NCBI RefSeq assembly: GCF_002871005.1
Contig: NZ_PHSN01000024.1
Location: forward strand, 1 to 64,000
DNA from: Acidimangrovimonas sediminis
Lineage (GTDB): Bacteria > Pseudomonadota > Alphaproteobacteria > Rhodobacterales > Rhodobacteraceae
Reading direction: 5' to 3'
Length of the DNA: 64,000 bases
Under the pieces are notes generated by a model. The model did not search any database, was not told the origin of the DNA, and saw only the letters and a list, made by a program, of their open reading frames with translations. Below, piece after piece: positions 54,249 to 61,975 of this stretch. The translations under genes and the position numbers were made by a program. Each line of letters starts with the position of its first letter. Within the stretch, counting starts at the first letter, position 1.

Positions 54249-54956
54249 ATGCCAGAGTTCAGCCGTTTCGCCGTCTACGCCGCCCCCCCGCCCGGCCCGC
54301 TGGCGGATTTCGCCGCGCGCTGGCTCGGCTGGGATCCCGCGGCGGGCCGCGCCCGGCCGCACCCCGAGGTTCCCGGCCTGCCCCGCACGGTGGCCGACCT
54401 GACTGCGCGCCCGCGGCGCTACGGCTTCCACGGCACGCTGAAACCGCCGTTCCGCCTCGCCGCCGGATCGACCCGCGCGGCGCTGGAAGCAGATCTCGCG
54501 GCACTTGCCGCCCGCCGCGCGCCGGTCGACCTGCCCGGGCTGCGGATCGCCCGGCTCGGCGGTTTCGTGGCGCTGGTGCCGGAGGGGCCCGCGCCCGCGC
54601 TCTCGGCACTCGCGGCCGAGACCGTGCGCGCCCTCGACCACCACCGTGCGCCTGCCCCGGAGGCCGAGCTTGCCCGGCGTCGCGCCAGGGGGCTCTCGCC
54701 CGCCGGGGAGGCCAACCTGCAACGCTGGGGCTATCCCCACGTGATGGAGGATTTCCGCTTCCACCTCACCCTCACCGGTGCGCTGCCCGAGGCCGAGGCC
54801 GAAGCCGTGCGCACCGCCCTCGCCCCGGTCCTGGCCCCCCTCCTGCCGCGCCCCTTTCCGGTGGCGGAGCTCTGCCTCTTCGGCGAGACCGCGGAAGGGT
54901 TCCACCTGCTGCGGCGCTGTCCCCTTGGCGGACTGACCCCCGCCACCGGCGTCTGA
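54249..54956 (+). CDS. DUF1045 phosphonate-metabolism protein (2H phosphoesterase-like)
   Basis: A 235-aa protein starting MPEFSRFAVYAAPPPG. Two His-x-Thr motifs, HGTLKPPF (near residue 61) and FHLTLTG (near 176), are the catalytic pair of 2H phosphoesterases, which cleave cyclic or 2'-linked phosphates. Family members (DUF1045) sit in phosphonate operons, so it may open a cyclic phosphate made by C-P lyase; this is inference from context. It is divergent from phnM. ATG at 54249 is preferred since the homology starts there; an ATG ten codons upstream is also in frame. Its stop lies inside a terminator palindrome. Confidence 0.82.
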   Translation: MPEFSRFAVYAAPPPGPLADFAARWLGWDPAAGRARPHPEVPGLPRTVADLTARPRRYGFHGTLKPPFRLAAGSTRAALEADLAALAARRAPVDLPGLRIARLGGFVALVPEGPAPALSALAAETVRALDHHRAPAPEAELARRRARGLSPAGEANLQRWGYPHVMEDFRFHLTLTGALPEAEAEAVRTALAPVLAPLLPRPFPVAELCLFGETAEGFHLLRRCPLGGLTPATGV

Positions 54957-54973
54957 ATTTTCGACGAAAATTC
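54955..54973. terminator. AT-rich palindromic terminator between convergent genes
   Basis: A perfect palindrome GAATTTTCG-A-CGAAAATTC that overlaps the TGA of the DUF1045 gene and faces the stop of the DMT transporter 30 bp away. The T-run inside the stem provides a U-tract in both directions. Confidence 0.65.
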
Positions 54974-55002
54974 ACGCGCCGATCAGGCCGTGCCGCTGCA
55001 CC

Positions 55003-55848
55003 TTACCCGCGGCCGAGCCGCAGGAAGATAACCCCTGCGAGGGTCAGCGCCGTCGACAGCACCTTCCCCAGGTTCAGCGGCTCGCGCAGCACGAAGACGC
55101 CGATCCCCAGCGCGAAGAGGATCGAAGTCTCGCGCAGCGCCGTCACCAACGCGATCGGCGCCTGGGTGAAGGACCAGACCACCAGCGCATAGGCGACGAA
55201 GGAGGCCCCGCCGCCGAGGAAAAGATGTCGGCGGTGCCGCAGCGACCGTCCAAGCAGCCCCGGCCGCGCGACCCGCAGCGTTGCCGCGAAGAGCAGCGCG
55301 TCCAGCACCGACATCACGCCGTAATATCCCAGCGCGGTGCCGCCCAGGCGGGCGCCCTGACCGTCGGTGATGGAATAGGAGGCGATGAACACCCCGGTGA
55401 TCAGGGCAAGCCCGGTCGCCTTGCCCTGCAGAAGCCCGTCGCGGCGCCGCACCAGGCTGATCGAGGCGATGCCGATGGAGATCATCCCCATCGCGATCAG
55501 CTCGGACCGGCTGAATTCCACCCCGAGGACGCCAACCGACACCACCGCCACCAGAAGCGGCGCCACCCCGCGCGCGATCGGGTAGACCTGGGTCAGGTCG
55601 CCGATCCGGTAGGCCATGATCAGGAACAGCTGATAGCCCATGTGCAGCGCCACCCCGGCGGCGAGGTAGGGCAGGCAGGCCGCGCCGGGCAGGCCCGCGA
55701 AGGCCAGAACCACCACCCCGAACACGCCCTGCCCCATCACGACCGCGCCCATCGCCGCGGCCTTGTCCGCGCCGCCCTTGACCAGCGCGTTCCATGTCGC
55801 GTGCAGCGCCGCCGCCAGGATAACCACCGCGAAGACCGTCCCACTCAT
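55003..55848 (-). CDS. DMT-superfamily (EamA-type) transporter
   Basis: A 281-aa membrane protein with ten predicted segments in two EamA halves, starting MSGTVFAVVILAAALHATWNALVKGG. Half-ends are visible at SVGVLGVEFSRSELIAMGMISIGIASISL and FVLREPLNLGKVLSTALTLAGVIFL. HATWN-x-L at the start and ALRETSILFAL near the end are typical of the subfamily found in proteobacteria. Export or import of a small metabolite is likely; its place between phosphonate genes hints at a phosphonate-related compound but is not proof. ATG at 55848 follows GGAGAGACGGAA. Divergent from phnF over a 200-bp region with inverted repeats. Confidence 0.82.
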   Translation of the reverse strand: MSGTVFAVVILAAALHATWNALVKGGADKAAAMGAVVMGQGVFGVVVLAFAGLPGAACLPYLAAGVALHMGYQLFLIMAYRIGDLTQVYPIARGVAPLLVAVVSVGVLGVEFSRSELIAMGMISIGIASISLVRRRDGLLQGKATGLALITGVFIASYSITDGQGARLGGTALGYYGVMSVLDALLFAATLRVARPGLLGRSLRHRRHLFLGGGASFVAYALVVWSFTQAPIALVTALRETSILFALGIGVFVLREPLNLGKVLSTALTLAGVIFLRLGRG

Positions 55849-55960
55849 TTCCGTCTCTCCGTTCCGTTCGCCTGATCTGGCCTGGTTTGGCCTGGTTTGG
55901 CCTGATCTGGCCGGCCGCCCGCGCAGCTGCCATTCGCGCGCCGACACTGGACAACTTGCC

Positions 55961-55994
55961 GATTTGTCGAGCTTACTATACAACTAGACAAATC
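55961..55994. promoter_or_regulatory. Inverted repeat, candidate PhnF operator
   Basis: GATTTGTC (55961-55968) and GACAAATC (55987-55994) are perfect 8-bp inverted arms with an 18-bp spacer containing CTATACAACTAG. Another GACAA lies just before, at about 55949. The site is between phnF (starts 56049) and the DMT transporter (starts 55848), the usual place for a GntR/HutC-type operator controlling both. Confidence 0.5.
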
Positions 55995-56048
55995 ATAGCG
56001 GGACCCGTGGCGAAGGGAAAGCCCCGCCCCCCGTCGCAGGAGGACCCG

Positions 56049-56804
56049 ATGCGCCGCAGCTCCGACCGTGCCGCCGGCCGCCCCCCGGTCTGGCAATCCA
56101 TCGCCGCGACGCTGGAGGAAGAGATTGCCGCCGGACATTATGGCCCCGGCGACAAGCTTCCCACCGAGGCCGCGCTGGCCAGCCGCTTCGGGGTCAACCG
56201 CCACACCGTACGCCATGCGCTGGCTGCGCTGGCTGAGCGCGGGCTGACCCTGTCGCGGCGCGGTGCGGGCGTCTTCGTGCGACATGCGCCGACAGAGTAT
56301 CCGATCGGGCGCCGGGTCAGGTTCCATCGCGCGATCGCGGCGACCGGGCGGCTGCCGGGGCGGCAGGTACTGCGGCTGGAGACCCGGCCCGCCGATGCCG
56401 ATGAGGCCGCGCGGCTGGAGATTGCCCCCGGCGCGCCCGTCGTGGTGACCGAGGGGGTGTCACTCGCCGATGCCGTGCCGATTGCGCATTTCCTGAGCAT
56501 CTTTCCCGCCGAGCGCCTGCCCGGCATGGCCGAGGCGCTGGCCGAGATCTCGTCGGTCACCGAGGCCCTCGGCCGCGCGGGCGTGACCGATTACACCCGG
56601 CGCGAGACCCGGCTGAGCGCCACCCGCGCCTCGGCCACGCAGGCGCGGCACCTCAAGCTGGCCGAAGGCGACCCGGTGCTGAGTTCCGAACAGGTCAGCA
56701 TCGACCCCGCGGGCCGGCCGGTGGAATACGGCCAGACCGTCTTTGCCGGCGACAGGGTCACGCTGATCCTCGCCCCCGACGCCCCCGAGGCGGACGCGCC
56801 CTGA
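56049..56804 (+). CDS. phnF: PhnF, GntR/HutC-family regulator of phosphonate genes
   Basis: A 251-aa regulator starting MRRSSDRAAGRPPVWQ. The N-terminal GntR winged HTH contains LEEEIAAGHYGPGDKLPTEAALASRFGVNRHTVRHALAALAERGL. The C-terminal UTRA ligand domain has LSRRGAGVFV, VVTEGVSLADAVPIAHF, LSATRASATQARHLKLAEGDPVL and PVEYGQTVFAGDRVTL. It matches PhnF and is close to phnM and a DUF1045 gene. It most likely represses phosphonate uptake/degradation genes until a ligand or low phosphate releases it. ATG at 56049 follows GCAGGAGGACCCG. Confidence 0.9.
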   Translation: MRRSSDRAAGRPPVWQSIAATLEEEIAAGHYGPGDKLPTEAALASRFGVNRHTVRHALAALAERGLTLSRRGAGVFVRHAPTEYPIGRRVRFHRAIAATGRLPGRQVLRLETRPADADEAARLEIAPGAPVVVTEGVSLADAVPIAHFLSIFPAERLPGMAEALAEISSVTEALGRAGVTDYTRRETRLSATRASATQARHLKLAEGDPVLSSEQVSIDPAGRPVEYGQTVFAGDRVTLILAPDAPEADAP

Positions 56805-56997
56805 GCTGCAAGCCCCCGATCGGTGAGACCCAGATCCGTGAGCCCCGAACGGAATGGCCCGGAGGGGAATGGTTCCAAAGGGAGGCACCCGAGCGGAGCC
56901 CCCAAACGGGCAGGCCCGCGGTGAAAGGCCGTAAGCTAAGGTACCCGAACGGAAGCCCCCCAAGCGGACGGCCCCGATCGGCCAGCCCTGCCCAGGA
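56805..56997. repeat. Degenerate short repeats after phnF
   Basis: Between phnF and the PHP gene the motif CCCCGAACGGA or near variants (CCCGAGCGGA, CCCCGATCGG, CCCAAACGG, CCCAAGCGGA) recurs at irregular intervals about 7 times in 190 bp. It looks like a decayed tandem array. No gene is apparent. Confidence 0.45.
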
Positions 56998-57918
56998 TCA
57001 GAACCAGATCGGGTTCGACCAGGCGCGTCGCCCGGCCCGGTCGATCACCGTGACCCGGATCCAGGGGCTGGCATTGAACCGCACCAGCGGCATCTCCGTG
57101 CGGGTCATGGACTCGCCATGGCGGGCGATGGCGGCGCATCCCTTGCCCTGCACGATCACCGTGGCGACGGCGCCGCTTTCCACCACCAGAGACTTGCCCT
57201 CAAGCCGGACATCACGCAGCTCGGGCCCCTGCGAGGCATAGAAATCGCCGCGCTTGAGTGCCTCCAGCAGGGCATCGGGGTCGTTCTCCTCGGCCTTGAC
57301 CATCACCCAGCCGCCGAAATGGTCCGGCTCGGTGAAATGCGCGTCATCGGTGGCGATCAGGGTCAGGTCGCGGCCCTCGGTCAGCAGGAGGTCGGCGATC
57401 GCGGCCCCGTCGGCCCGGTCGCAGCCCACCGCGCAGCCGTGGTTGTAGATCTCGACCGCATGCGCCGCCTCGAGGCCGCGGGCATCCTCGAGCGTCAGGC
57501 CCGACCATTGCGGATGGGCGATCGCCACGAAGGCGCCGGCCTCACGGGCGCGACGAGCAAGCTCGGCCCCGGTTTCCTGGCCCTCGACCGGCAGGAAGCC
57601 GGGCGAATTCGACGGGGTGAAATCAGGCGGCAAGCCGACGGCGAGGATGTGCCACAACTCCCCGTTCCGCATCGCGCCGGAATGCAGCTCTGCGCCGAGG
57701 ATGGTGGTGAAATCGTTACGGCGGAACCCGGTCGTGTCGGTGATCGGGTAATTGAACATGCCGGTGAAATGATCGGTCAGGGCGATGAAGTCATACCCTT
57801 CGGCGGCATAGCGGCGGCAGACCTCCTCGGCCGGCAGGGCGCCGTCCGAGCGGTCGGAATGGGTGTGCAGGTTCCCGCGCCAGAAGCGGCCGGGGGCGGT
57901 GAAGGCGGAAAGGGTCAT
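56998..57918 (-). CDS. PHP-domain metal-dependent phosphoesterase
   Basis: A 306-aa protein with the four PHP metal-binding motifs: GNLHTHSDRSDG (residues 15-26), ALTDHF, AIAHPQWSG and ATDDAHF. PHP enzymes hydrolyse phosphate esters with a di- or trinuclear metal centre. Some act on the cyclic phosphate of the C-P lyase pathway. The nearby phosphonate genes make that one option, but the gene is on its own transcript and the substrate is not defined. Start ATG at 57918 has a strong GAGGAGGACAC. Cytoplasmic; no signal peptide. Confidence 0.78.
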   Translation of the reverse strand: MTLSAFTAPGRFWRGNLHTHSDRSDGALPAEEVCRRYAAEGYDFIALTDHFTGMFNYPITDTTGFRRNDFTTILGAELHSGAMRNGELWHILAVGLPPDFTPSNSPGFLPVEGQETGAELARRAREAGAFVAIAHPQWSGLTLEDARGLEAAHAVEIYNHGCAVGCDRADGAAIADLLLTEGRDLTLIATDDAHFTEPDHFGGWVMVKAEENDPDALLEALKRGDFYASQGPELRDVRLEGKSLVVESGAVATVIVQGKGCAAIARHGESMTRTEMPLVRFNASPWIRVTVIDRAGRRAWSNPIWF

Positions 57919-58064
57919 GTGTCCTCCTCGACGTATTCGTGTCGGTGTCCGGCTGTCTTGAAGGAACTATGTGACAGTCGCGCGGCAGGGTGGCAATGCG
58001 AGCCAGGCGGACGGGCGGGGTGGAGAGGTCGCGCCGGCGGGGGCGCTGCCCCCTGCACCCCCCG

Positions 58065-58085
58065 GCGTATTTGGGGAACAATGAA
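58065..58085 (+). repeat. Copy 2 of the dispersed gene-tail element
   Basis: GCGTATTTGGGGAACAATGA plus A, 43 bp past the stop of phaZ on the minus strand. In the sense of that gene it reads TTCATTGTTCCCC, the same orientation relative to its gene as the copies at 10188 and 60141. Confidence 0.75.
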
Positions 58086-58128
58086 AGGGGACGGGGCCGC
58101 GGCTTTCGTGCAGGGATGCCGGCCGGCC

Positions 58129-59340
58129 CTATTCCATCGCGAGGATCAGGTTGCGCACGGCGGGGTAGACCTGCGTCTCCCAGCGACGGCCGGCGAAGAC
58201 GCCGTAATGCCCGGCATTGGCCTGAAGGTGGTGGCGCTTCAGGTGTGGGCGGAGCGAGGAGCACAGGTCATGCGCCGCCGAGGTCTGGCCCAGCCCGCAA
58301 ATGTCGTCGCGCCCCCCTTCCACCGTCAGCAGCGCGGTCTTGCGGATCGCGCCGGGGTTCACCCTGCCGCCGTGATAGGTGAATGCGCCGGTCGCAAGCT
58401 CGGCCCGCTGGAATACCCGGTCGATGGTCTCGACATAGAATTCCTCGGTCAGGTCGAGGACGGCAAAATACTCGTCGTAGAAGGTCTTGATCTTCTCCGC
58501 CTCGGCCAGCTCTCCCGCGGCGAGGTGGCGGTACATCTTCTGGTGCTGTTCCTTGTGGCGCTGCATGTTCATCTGCATGAAGGCGGTGAGCTGGACGAAC
58601 CCCGGGTAGACCCGCCGCCCGCTGCCCGGATAGCGCTGCGGGACGGTGGAGATCACCTGAGTCTCGAACCACGAGAGCGGCTTTTCCTGCGCCAGCGCGT
58701 TCACCTCGGTCGGGCTTTCGCGCACGTCGATCGGCCCCGCCATCAGTGTCATCGTGCGGGGCGTCGCGGGGTCTTCGGCCTCCGACATCGCGGCGACGGC
58801 GGCCAGGGTCTGCACGCAGGGCTGGCAGACCGCCAGCACGTGGCCACCGGGCCCGATCTCCTGCAGGAAGCGGATCAGGTAGTCGAGGTATTCATCCATC
58901 CCGAAGCGCCCGGCCGCAAGCGGCACGTCGCGGGCGTTCTTCCAGTCGGTAATGTAGACGTCGTGGTCGCGCAGCATCACCTCGACCGTGTGACGCAACA
59001 GCGTCGCGAAATGCCCCGAGAGCGGCGCCACGATCAGAACCTTGGGCTGCGGCGCGTCCATCTCGCGCACGAAATGCAGGAGGTTGCCGAACGGCAGGTC
59101 CAGCGCCACCTCCTCGCGCACCGGCACCATCCGGTTGCCGGCCGGCACGGCGCGGATGCCGAAATCGGGCCGCACATGCGACAGCTCGAACCGCGAGACC
59201 ATTTCGGCCAGCGCGCCGAACGGCCGCATCATCGTGGCGAAGGGGCCGCCGCCCCCGGGGAAATAGGCCTGCGCCATCCGCGCAGCGGCGCGGAAAGGGG
59301 CAATCAGGTCGTCCTGGCCTTGATAAGCGGCATAAAGCAT
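58129..59340 (-). CDS. phaZ: Intracellular polyhydroxyalkanoate depolymerase
   Basis: A 403-aa alpha/beta-hydrolase starting MLYAAYQGQDDLIAPFR. The nucleophile box reads LAVCQPCVQTL, a lipase-like box with Cys instead of Ser, as in R. eutropha-type intracellular PhaZ. Asp and His partners lie in LLTVEGGRDDICGLGQT and the end stretch ANAGHYGVFAGRRWE. PVREEVALDLPFGNLLHF and LSGHFATLLRHTVEVML are family marks. It mobilises granule polyhydroxybutyrate in carbon starvation. Start ATG at 59340 (a GTG at 59346 is also possible). The pha synthesis genes are not in the window. It is divergent from the GST gene. Confidence 0.9.
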   Translation of the reverse strand: MLYAAYQGQDDLIAPFRAAARMAQAYFPGGGGPFATMMRPFGALAEMVSRFELSHVRPDFGIRAVPAGNRMVPVREEVALDLPFGNLLHFVREMDAPQPKVLIVAPLSGHFATLLRHTVEVMLRDHDVYITDWKNARDVPLAAGRFGMDEYLDYLIRFLQEIGPGGHVLAVCQPCVQTLAAVAAMSEAEDPATPRTMTLMAGPIDVRESPTEVNALAQEKPLSWFETQVISTVPQRYPGSGRRVYPGFVQLTAFMQMNMQRHKEQHQKMYRHLAAGELAEAEKIKTFYDEYFAVLDLTEEFYVETIDRVFQRAELATGAFTYHGGRVNPGAIRKTALLTVEGGRDDICGLGQTSAAHDLCSSLRPHLKRHHLQANAGHYGVFAGRRWETQVYPAVRNLILAME

Positions 59341-59435
59341 GGGCACCCGTCCGATTTTCGATCAACGCTAGTGCAGCATGCCCCCCACGGGATGAAAATC
59401 GGCCTATCCGACCCGGACCCGGAGCCAAGACGATC

Positions 59436-60089
59436 ATGCAACAGGCAACCCTCACGATTTCGTCCAAGAATTACTCGTCCTGGTCGCTGCGCGGCTGGCT
59501 TCTGTGCCGGATGGCCGGGCTCGATTTCAAGGAATCGCATGTCGACCCCGAGGACGAGGATGCAAGGCAGGAACTTCTGCTGCTGTCGCCCTCGGTGCTG
59601 GTGCCGCGGCTGACCCATGGCAAGGTCGAGGTCTGGGATACCCTCGCCATCGCCGAATATCTGAACGAGATCCAGCCGCTGGCGGGCCTCTACCCGCGCG
59701 ACAAGGCCGCCCGCGCCCATTGCCGCGCCGTCTCGGGCGAGATGCACTCGGGCTTCCACAACCTGCGCTCGGCGCTGCCGATGAACCTCAAGGCGCGGCA
59801 CGAAAGCTTCAAGATCTTCTCGGGCGCGCGCCCGGACGTGGAGCGGGTCAAGGCCATCTGGCACGAATGCCTCGAGGCCTATGGCGGCCCCTACCTCTTC
59901 GGCAAGCCGAGCGTCGCCGACGCGATGTACGCCCCGGTCTGCACCCGCTTCCGCACCTACGGGGTACCGCTCGACCCGCCGTTGCAGGCCTATTGCGACA
60001 CGATCTTCGAATGGCCCCTCATGGTGGAATGGACCGAGGGCGCGCTGGCGGAGCCGAACGAGATCGTCGAGCTGGAAGTGGAGTTCTGA
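59436..60089 (+). CDS. Glutathione S-transferase family protein
   Basis: A 217-aa protein. The N-terminal thioredoxin-like part starts TLTISSKNYSSWSLRGWLL, with Ser residues in the active-site position (SSWS). VLVPRLTHGKVEVWDTLAIAEYLNE gives the cis-Pro and the E-x-L-x-I-x-E-Y glutathione site. The C-terminal helical part has LEAYGGPYLFGKPSVADAMYAP, the family's N-capping box. Detoxification or thiol chemistry; the substrate is unknown. Alone on its transcript, followed by copy 3 of the dispersed gene-tail element at 60141-60161. Confidence 0.9.
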   Translation: MQQATLTISSKNYSSWSLRGWLLCRMAGLDFKESHVDPEDEDARQELLLLSPSVLVPRLTHGKVEVWDTLAIAEYLNEIQPLAGLYPRDKAARAHCRAVSGEMHSGFHNLRSALPMNLKARHESFKIFSGARPDVERVKAIWHECLEAYGGPYLFGKPSVADAMYAPVCTRFRTYGVPLDPPLQAYCDTIFEWPLMVEWTEGALAEPNEIVELEVEF

Positions 60090-60723
60090 CACCCTCCTCC
60101 CTTTCGCTCCCCCGCCCTTTCCCTTTCGCTCCCCTGCCCTTTCATTGTTCCCCAAATACGCAAACACCCCCTCCGGCCCGTACTACCGCCGCGGCGTAGC
60201 GCCTTCCGGTCGCGCAGATCACGGCCAACTCCCGCCGATTTGACCGACGCAGGGATGAAAACCGCAAGAAAATTCCCATCTGTGACACCGATGCAAGAGC
60301 GATCGGTCGCCGCCCAGGGGACGGCCGGCGGCTCGGGGGAGTGCTGACCCCCGGGGCGCGCAGGTCCGGCCCCGAGATTCCAGGGCCGGCGATCATGGTT
60401 CCCGCACCGAGCCACGCGGAGCGGGACCGGATTCGGCGCAGAAGTCCCAAGACTGTGCCGATCGGCGGCCCGGGCGGTCCTCCAGTCGCCCGGGTCGCTT
60501 CCTTGCGTCCCCTGAAGGACCTTGATGGCGAGCCCTCAGGGTGTGTCTGGCTCGCGTCCCGCAGCAGGCTCACCGCAGCAGGCTCAGGCCGCACCGCTGA
60601 AGCGCCCCGGCGTCTGCGCGACTTTCCTCCGGAATCGAAAGTCGGCTCATCGCAAGATCGGGTCTGGGCTTCGCCCGCGCTTCTCGCCAGTGTGAGCGCG
60701 ACATAGCTGCCCCGAGTCGCGCG
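60090..60723. other. Non-coding region between GST and MFS genes, with the gene-tail element
   Basis: 630 bp without a convincing gene. Near the GST stop lies the reverse copy of the dispersed element (60141-60161). A short duplicated CGCAGCAGGCTCA occurs around 60560-60585. Much of the rest is irregular GC-rich DNA, possibly decayed gene remnants, and the promoter of the MFS gene should lie in the last ~100 bp. Confidence 0.45.
60141..60161 (-). repeat. Copy 3 of the dispersed gene-tail element (reverse orientation)
   Basis: TTCATTGTTCCCCAAATACG plus C on the plus strand, 51 bp after the GST stop. It is the exact reverse complement of copies 1 and 2, and so keeps the same orientation with respect to its upstream gene. 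A C/T-rich tract precedes it. Confidence 0.75.
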
Positions 60724-61953
60724 ATGCGCCTGCTGATCTCTTTTGCCGCCCTCTTCGCCTCGGTGCTGCTGATGCAGCTGGGGGCGGGCGGCGTGGCGCC
60801 GATCGACGCGGTGTCGGGGTTGCAGCTGCACTTCACCAAGGCCGAGGTCGGCGTTCTCGGCTCGGCGCACTTCCTGGGCTTCTTCGTGGGCTGCTGGTGG
60901 GCCCCGCGCCTGATGGGCACGATCGGCCATTCGCGCGCCTACGCGGCCTGCGCGGCGGCCGGCACCATCGGGATGCTTGCCCACATGATGTGGGTGAACC
61001 CGGTGGCCTGGGCCGGCTTTCGCGTCCTGTCGGGCCTGTCGGTCGCGGGCTGCTACACGGTGATCGAGGCCTGGCTGCACGGCAAGGTCACGAACGAGAC
61101 CCGGGGCCGCGCGACCGGGGTCTACCGGGTGGTGGACATCTCGGGCAGTCTGCTGGCCCAGCTTCTGGTCAGCGTGCTGCCGCCCGCGGAATACATGTCC
61201 TACAACCTTCTCGCGATCTTCTGCTGCGCGGCGCTGTTGCCCCTGACCCTGACCCGGGTCGGCCAGCCGGAAACCCCCGCCGCGCCGCGGCTGCGCCCGG
61301 GGCTGGCGTTCCAATGCTCGCCGCTGGGATCGGTCGCGGTGATCGTCTCGGGCGTCTCGGGCGCGGCGTTCCGCATGGTCGGGCCGATTTACGGCATCGC
61401 CGTGGGGCTATCGACCTCGGACATCGCGCTGTTCCTGGCCGCCTACGTCGCCGGCGGCGGGCTTGCGCAGATCCCGATGGGCGCGCTGGCGGACAAGTTC
61501 GACCGGCGGATGATCCTGATCTGGCTGTCGGCGGGCGCCATCCTCGCCAGCATCGCCACGATCGCGCTTGCCGGCATGGGGCCGCTCGGCGCATCGCTGG
61601 GCGCGGGGCTCTTCGGCTTCTTCACCATCCCGATCTACTCGGTCGCCTCGGCGCATGGCCACGACTACGCCCGTCCAGACCAGCGGGTGGAATTGTCGGC
61701 GGCGCAGATGTTCCTCTATGCCGTCGGCGCGATTGCGAGCCCGGTCTTCGTCTCCACCCTGATCGCGGTCGCGGGACCGAAGTCGATGTTCGTCTTCATC
61801 AGCCTTGCCCATATCCTGCTCATCGTCTTCGGCCTTGCCAGGATGCGGGCGCGGCCCTCGGTCTCGCGCACCTCCTATGTCTACGTGCCGCGGACCTCGT
61901 TCCTGATCGGGCGCCTGCTCGGCAAGGCCCGCGACCGCGCGCCGGGAGAATAG
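60724..61953 (+). CDS. MFS transporter (YcaD-like)
   Basis: A 409-aa inner-membrane protein with about 12 segments. The inter-segment motif is WWAPRLMGTIGHSRAYA in the first half and ALADKFDRRMILIW in the second. VLSGLSVAGCYTVIEAWLHGKVTNETRGRATGVYRVVD resembles the YcaD/sugar-resistance branch. No substrate can be assigned. Start ATG at 60724 without a strong ribosome binding site; it ends facing the glycerate kinase gene with a 22-bp gap. Confidence 0.82.
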   Translation: MRLLISFAALFASVLLMQLGAGGVAPIDAVSGLQLHFTKAEVGVLGSAHFLGFFVGCWWAPRLMGTIGHSRAYAACAAAGTIGMLAHMMWVNPVAWAGFRVLSGLSVAGCYTVIEAWLHGKVTNETRGRATGVYRVVDISGSLLAQLLVSVLPPAEYMSYNLLAIFCCAALLPLTLTRVGQPETPAAPRLRPGLAFQCSPLGSVAVIVSGVSGAAFRMVGPIYGIAVGLSTSDIALFLAAYVAGGGLAQIPMGALADKFDRRMILIWLSAGAILASIATIALAGMGPLGASLGAGLFGFFTIPIYSVASAHGHDYARPDQRVELSAAQMFLYAVGAIASPVFVSTLIAVAGPKSMFVFISLAHILLIVFGLARMRARPSVSRTSYVYVPRTSFLIGRLLGKARDRAPGE

Positions 61954-61975
61954 GCACGCGCGGAGCCTCCCCCGC

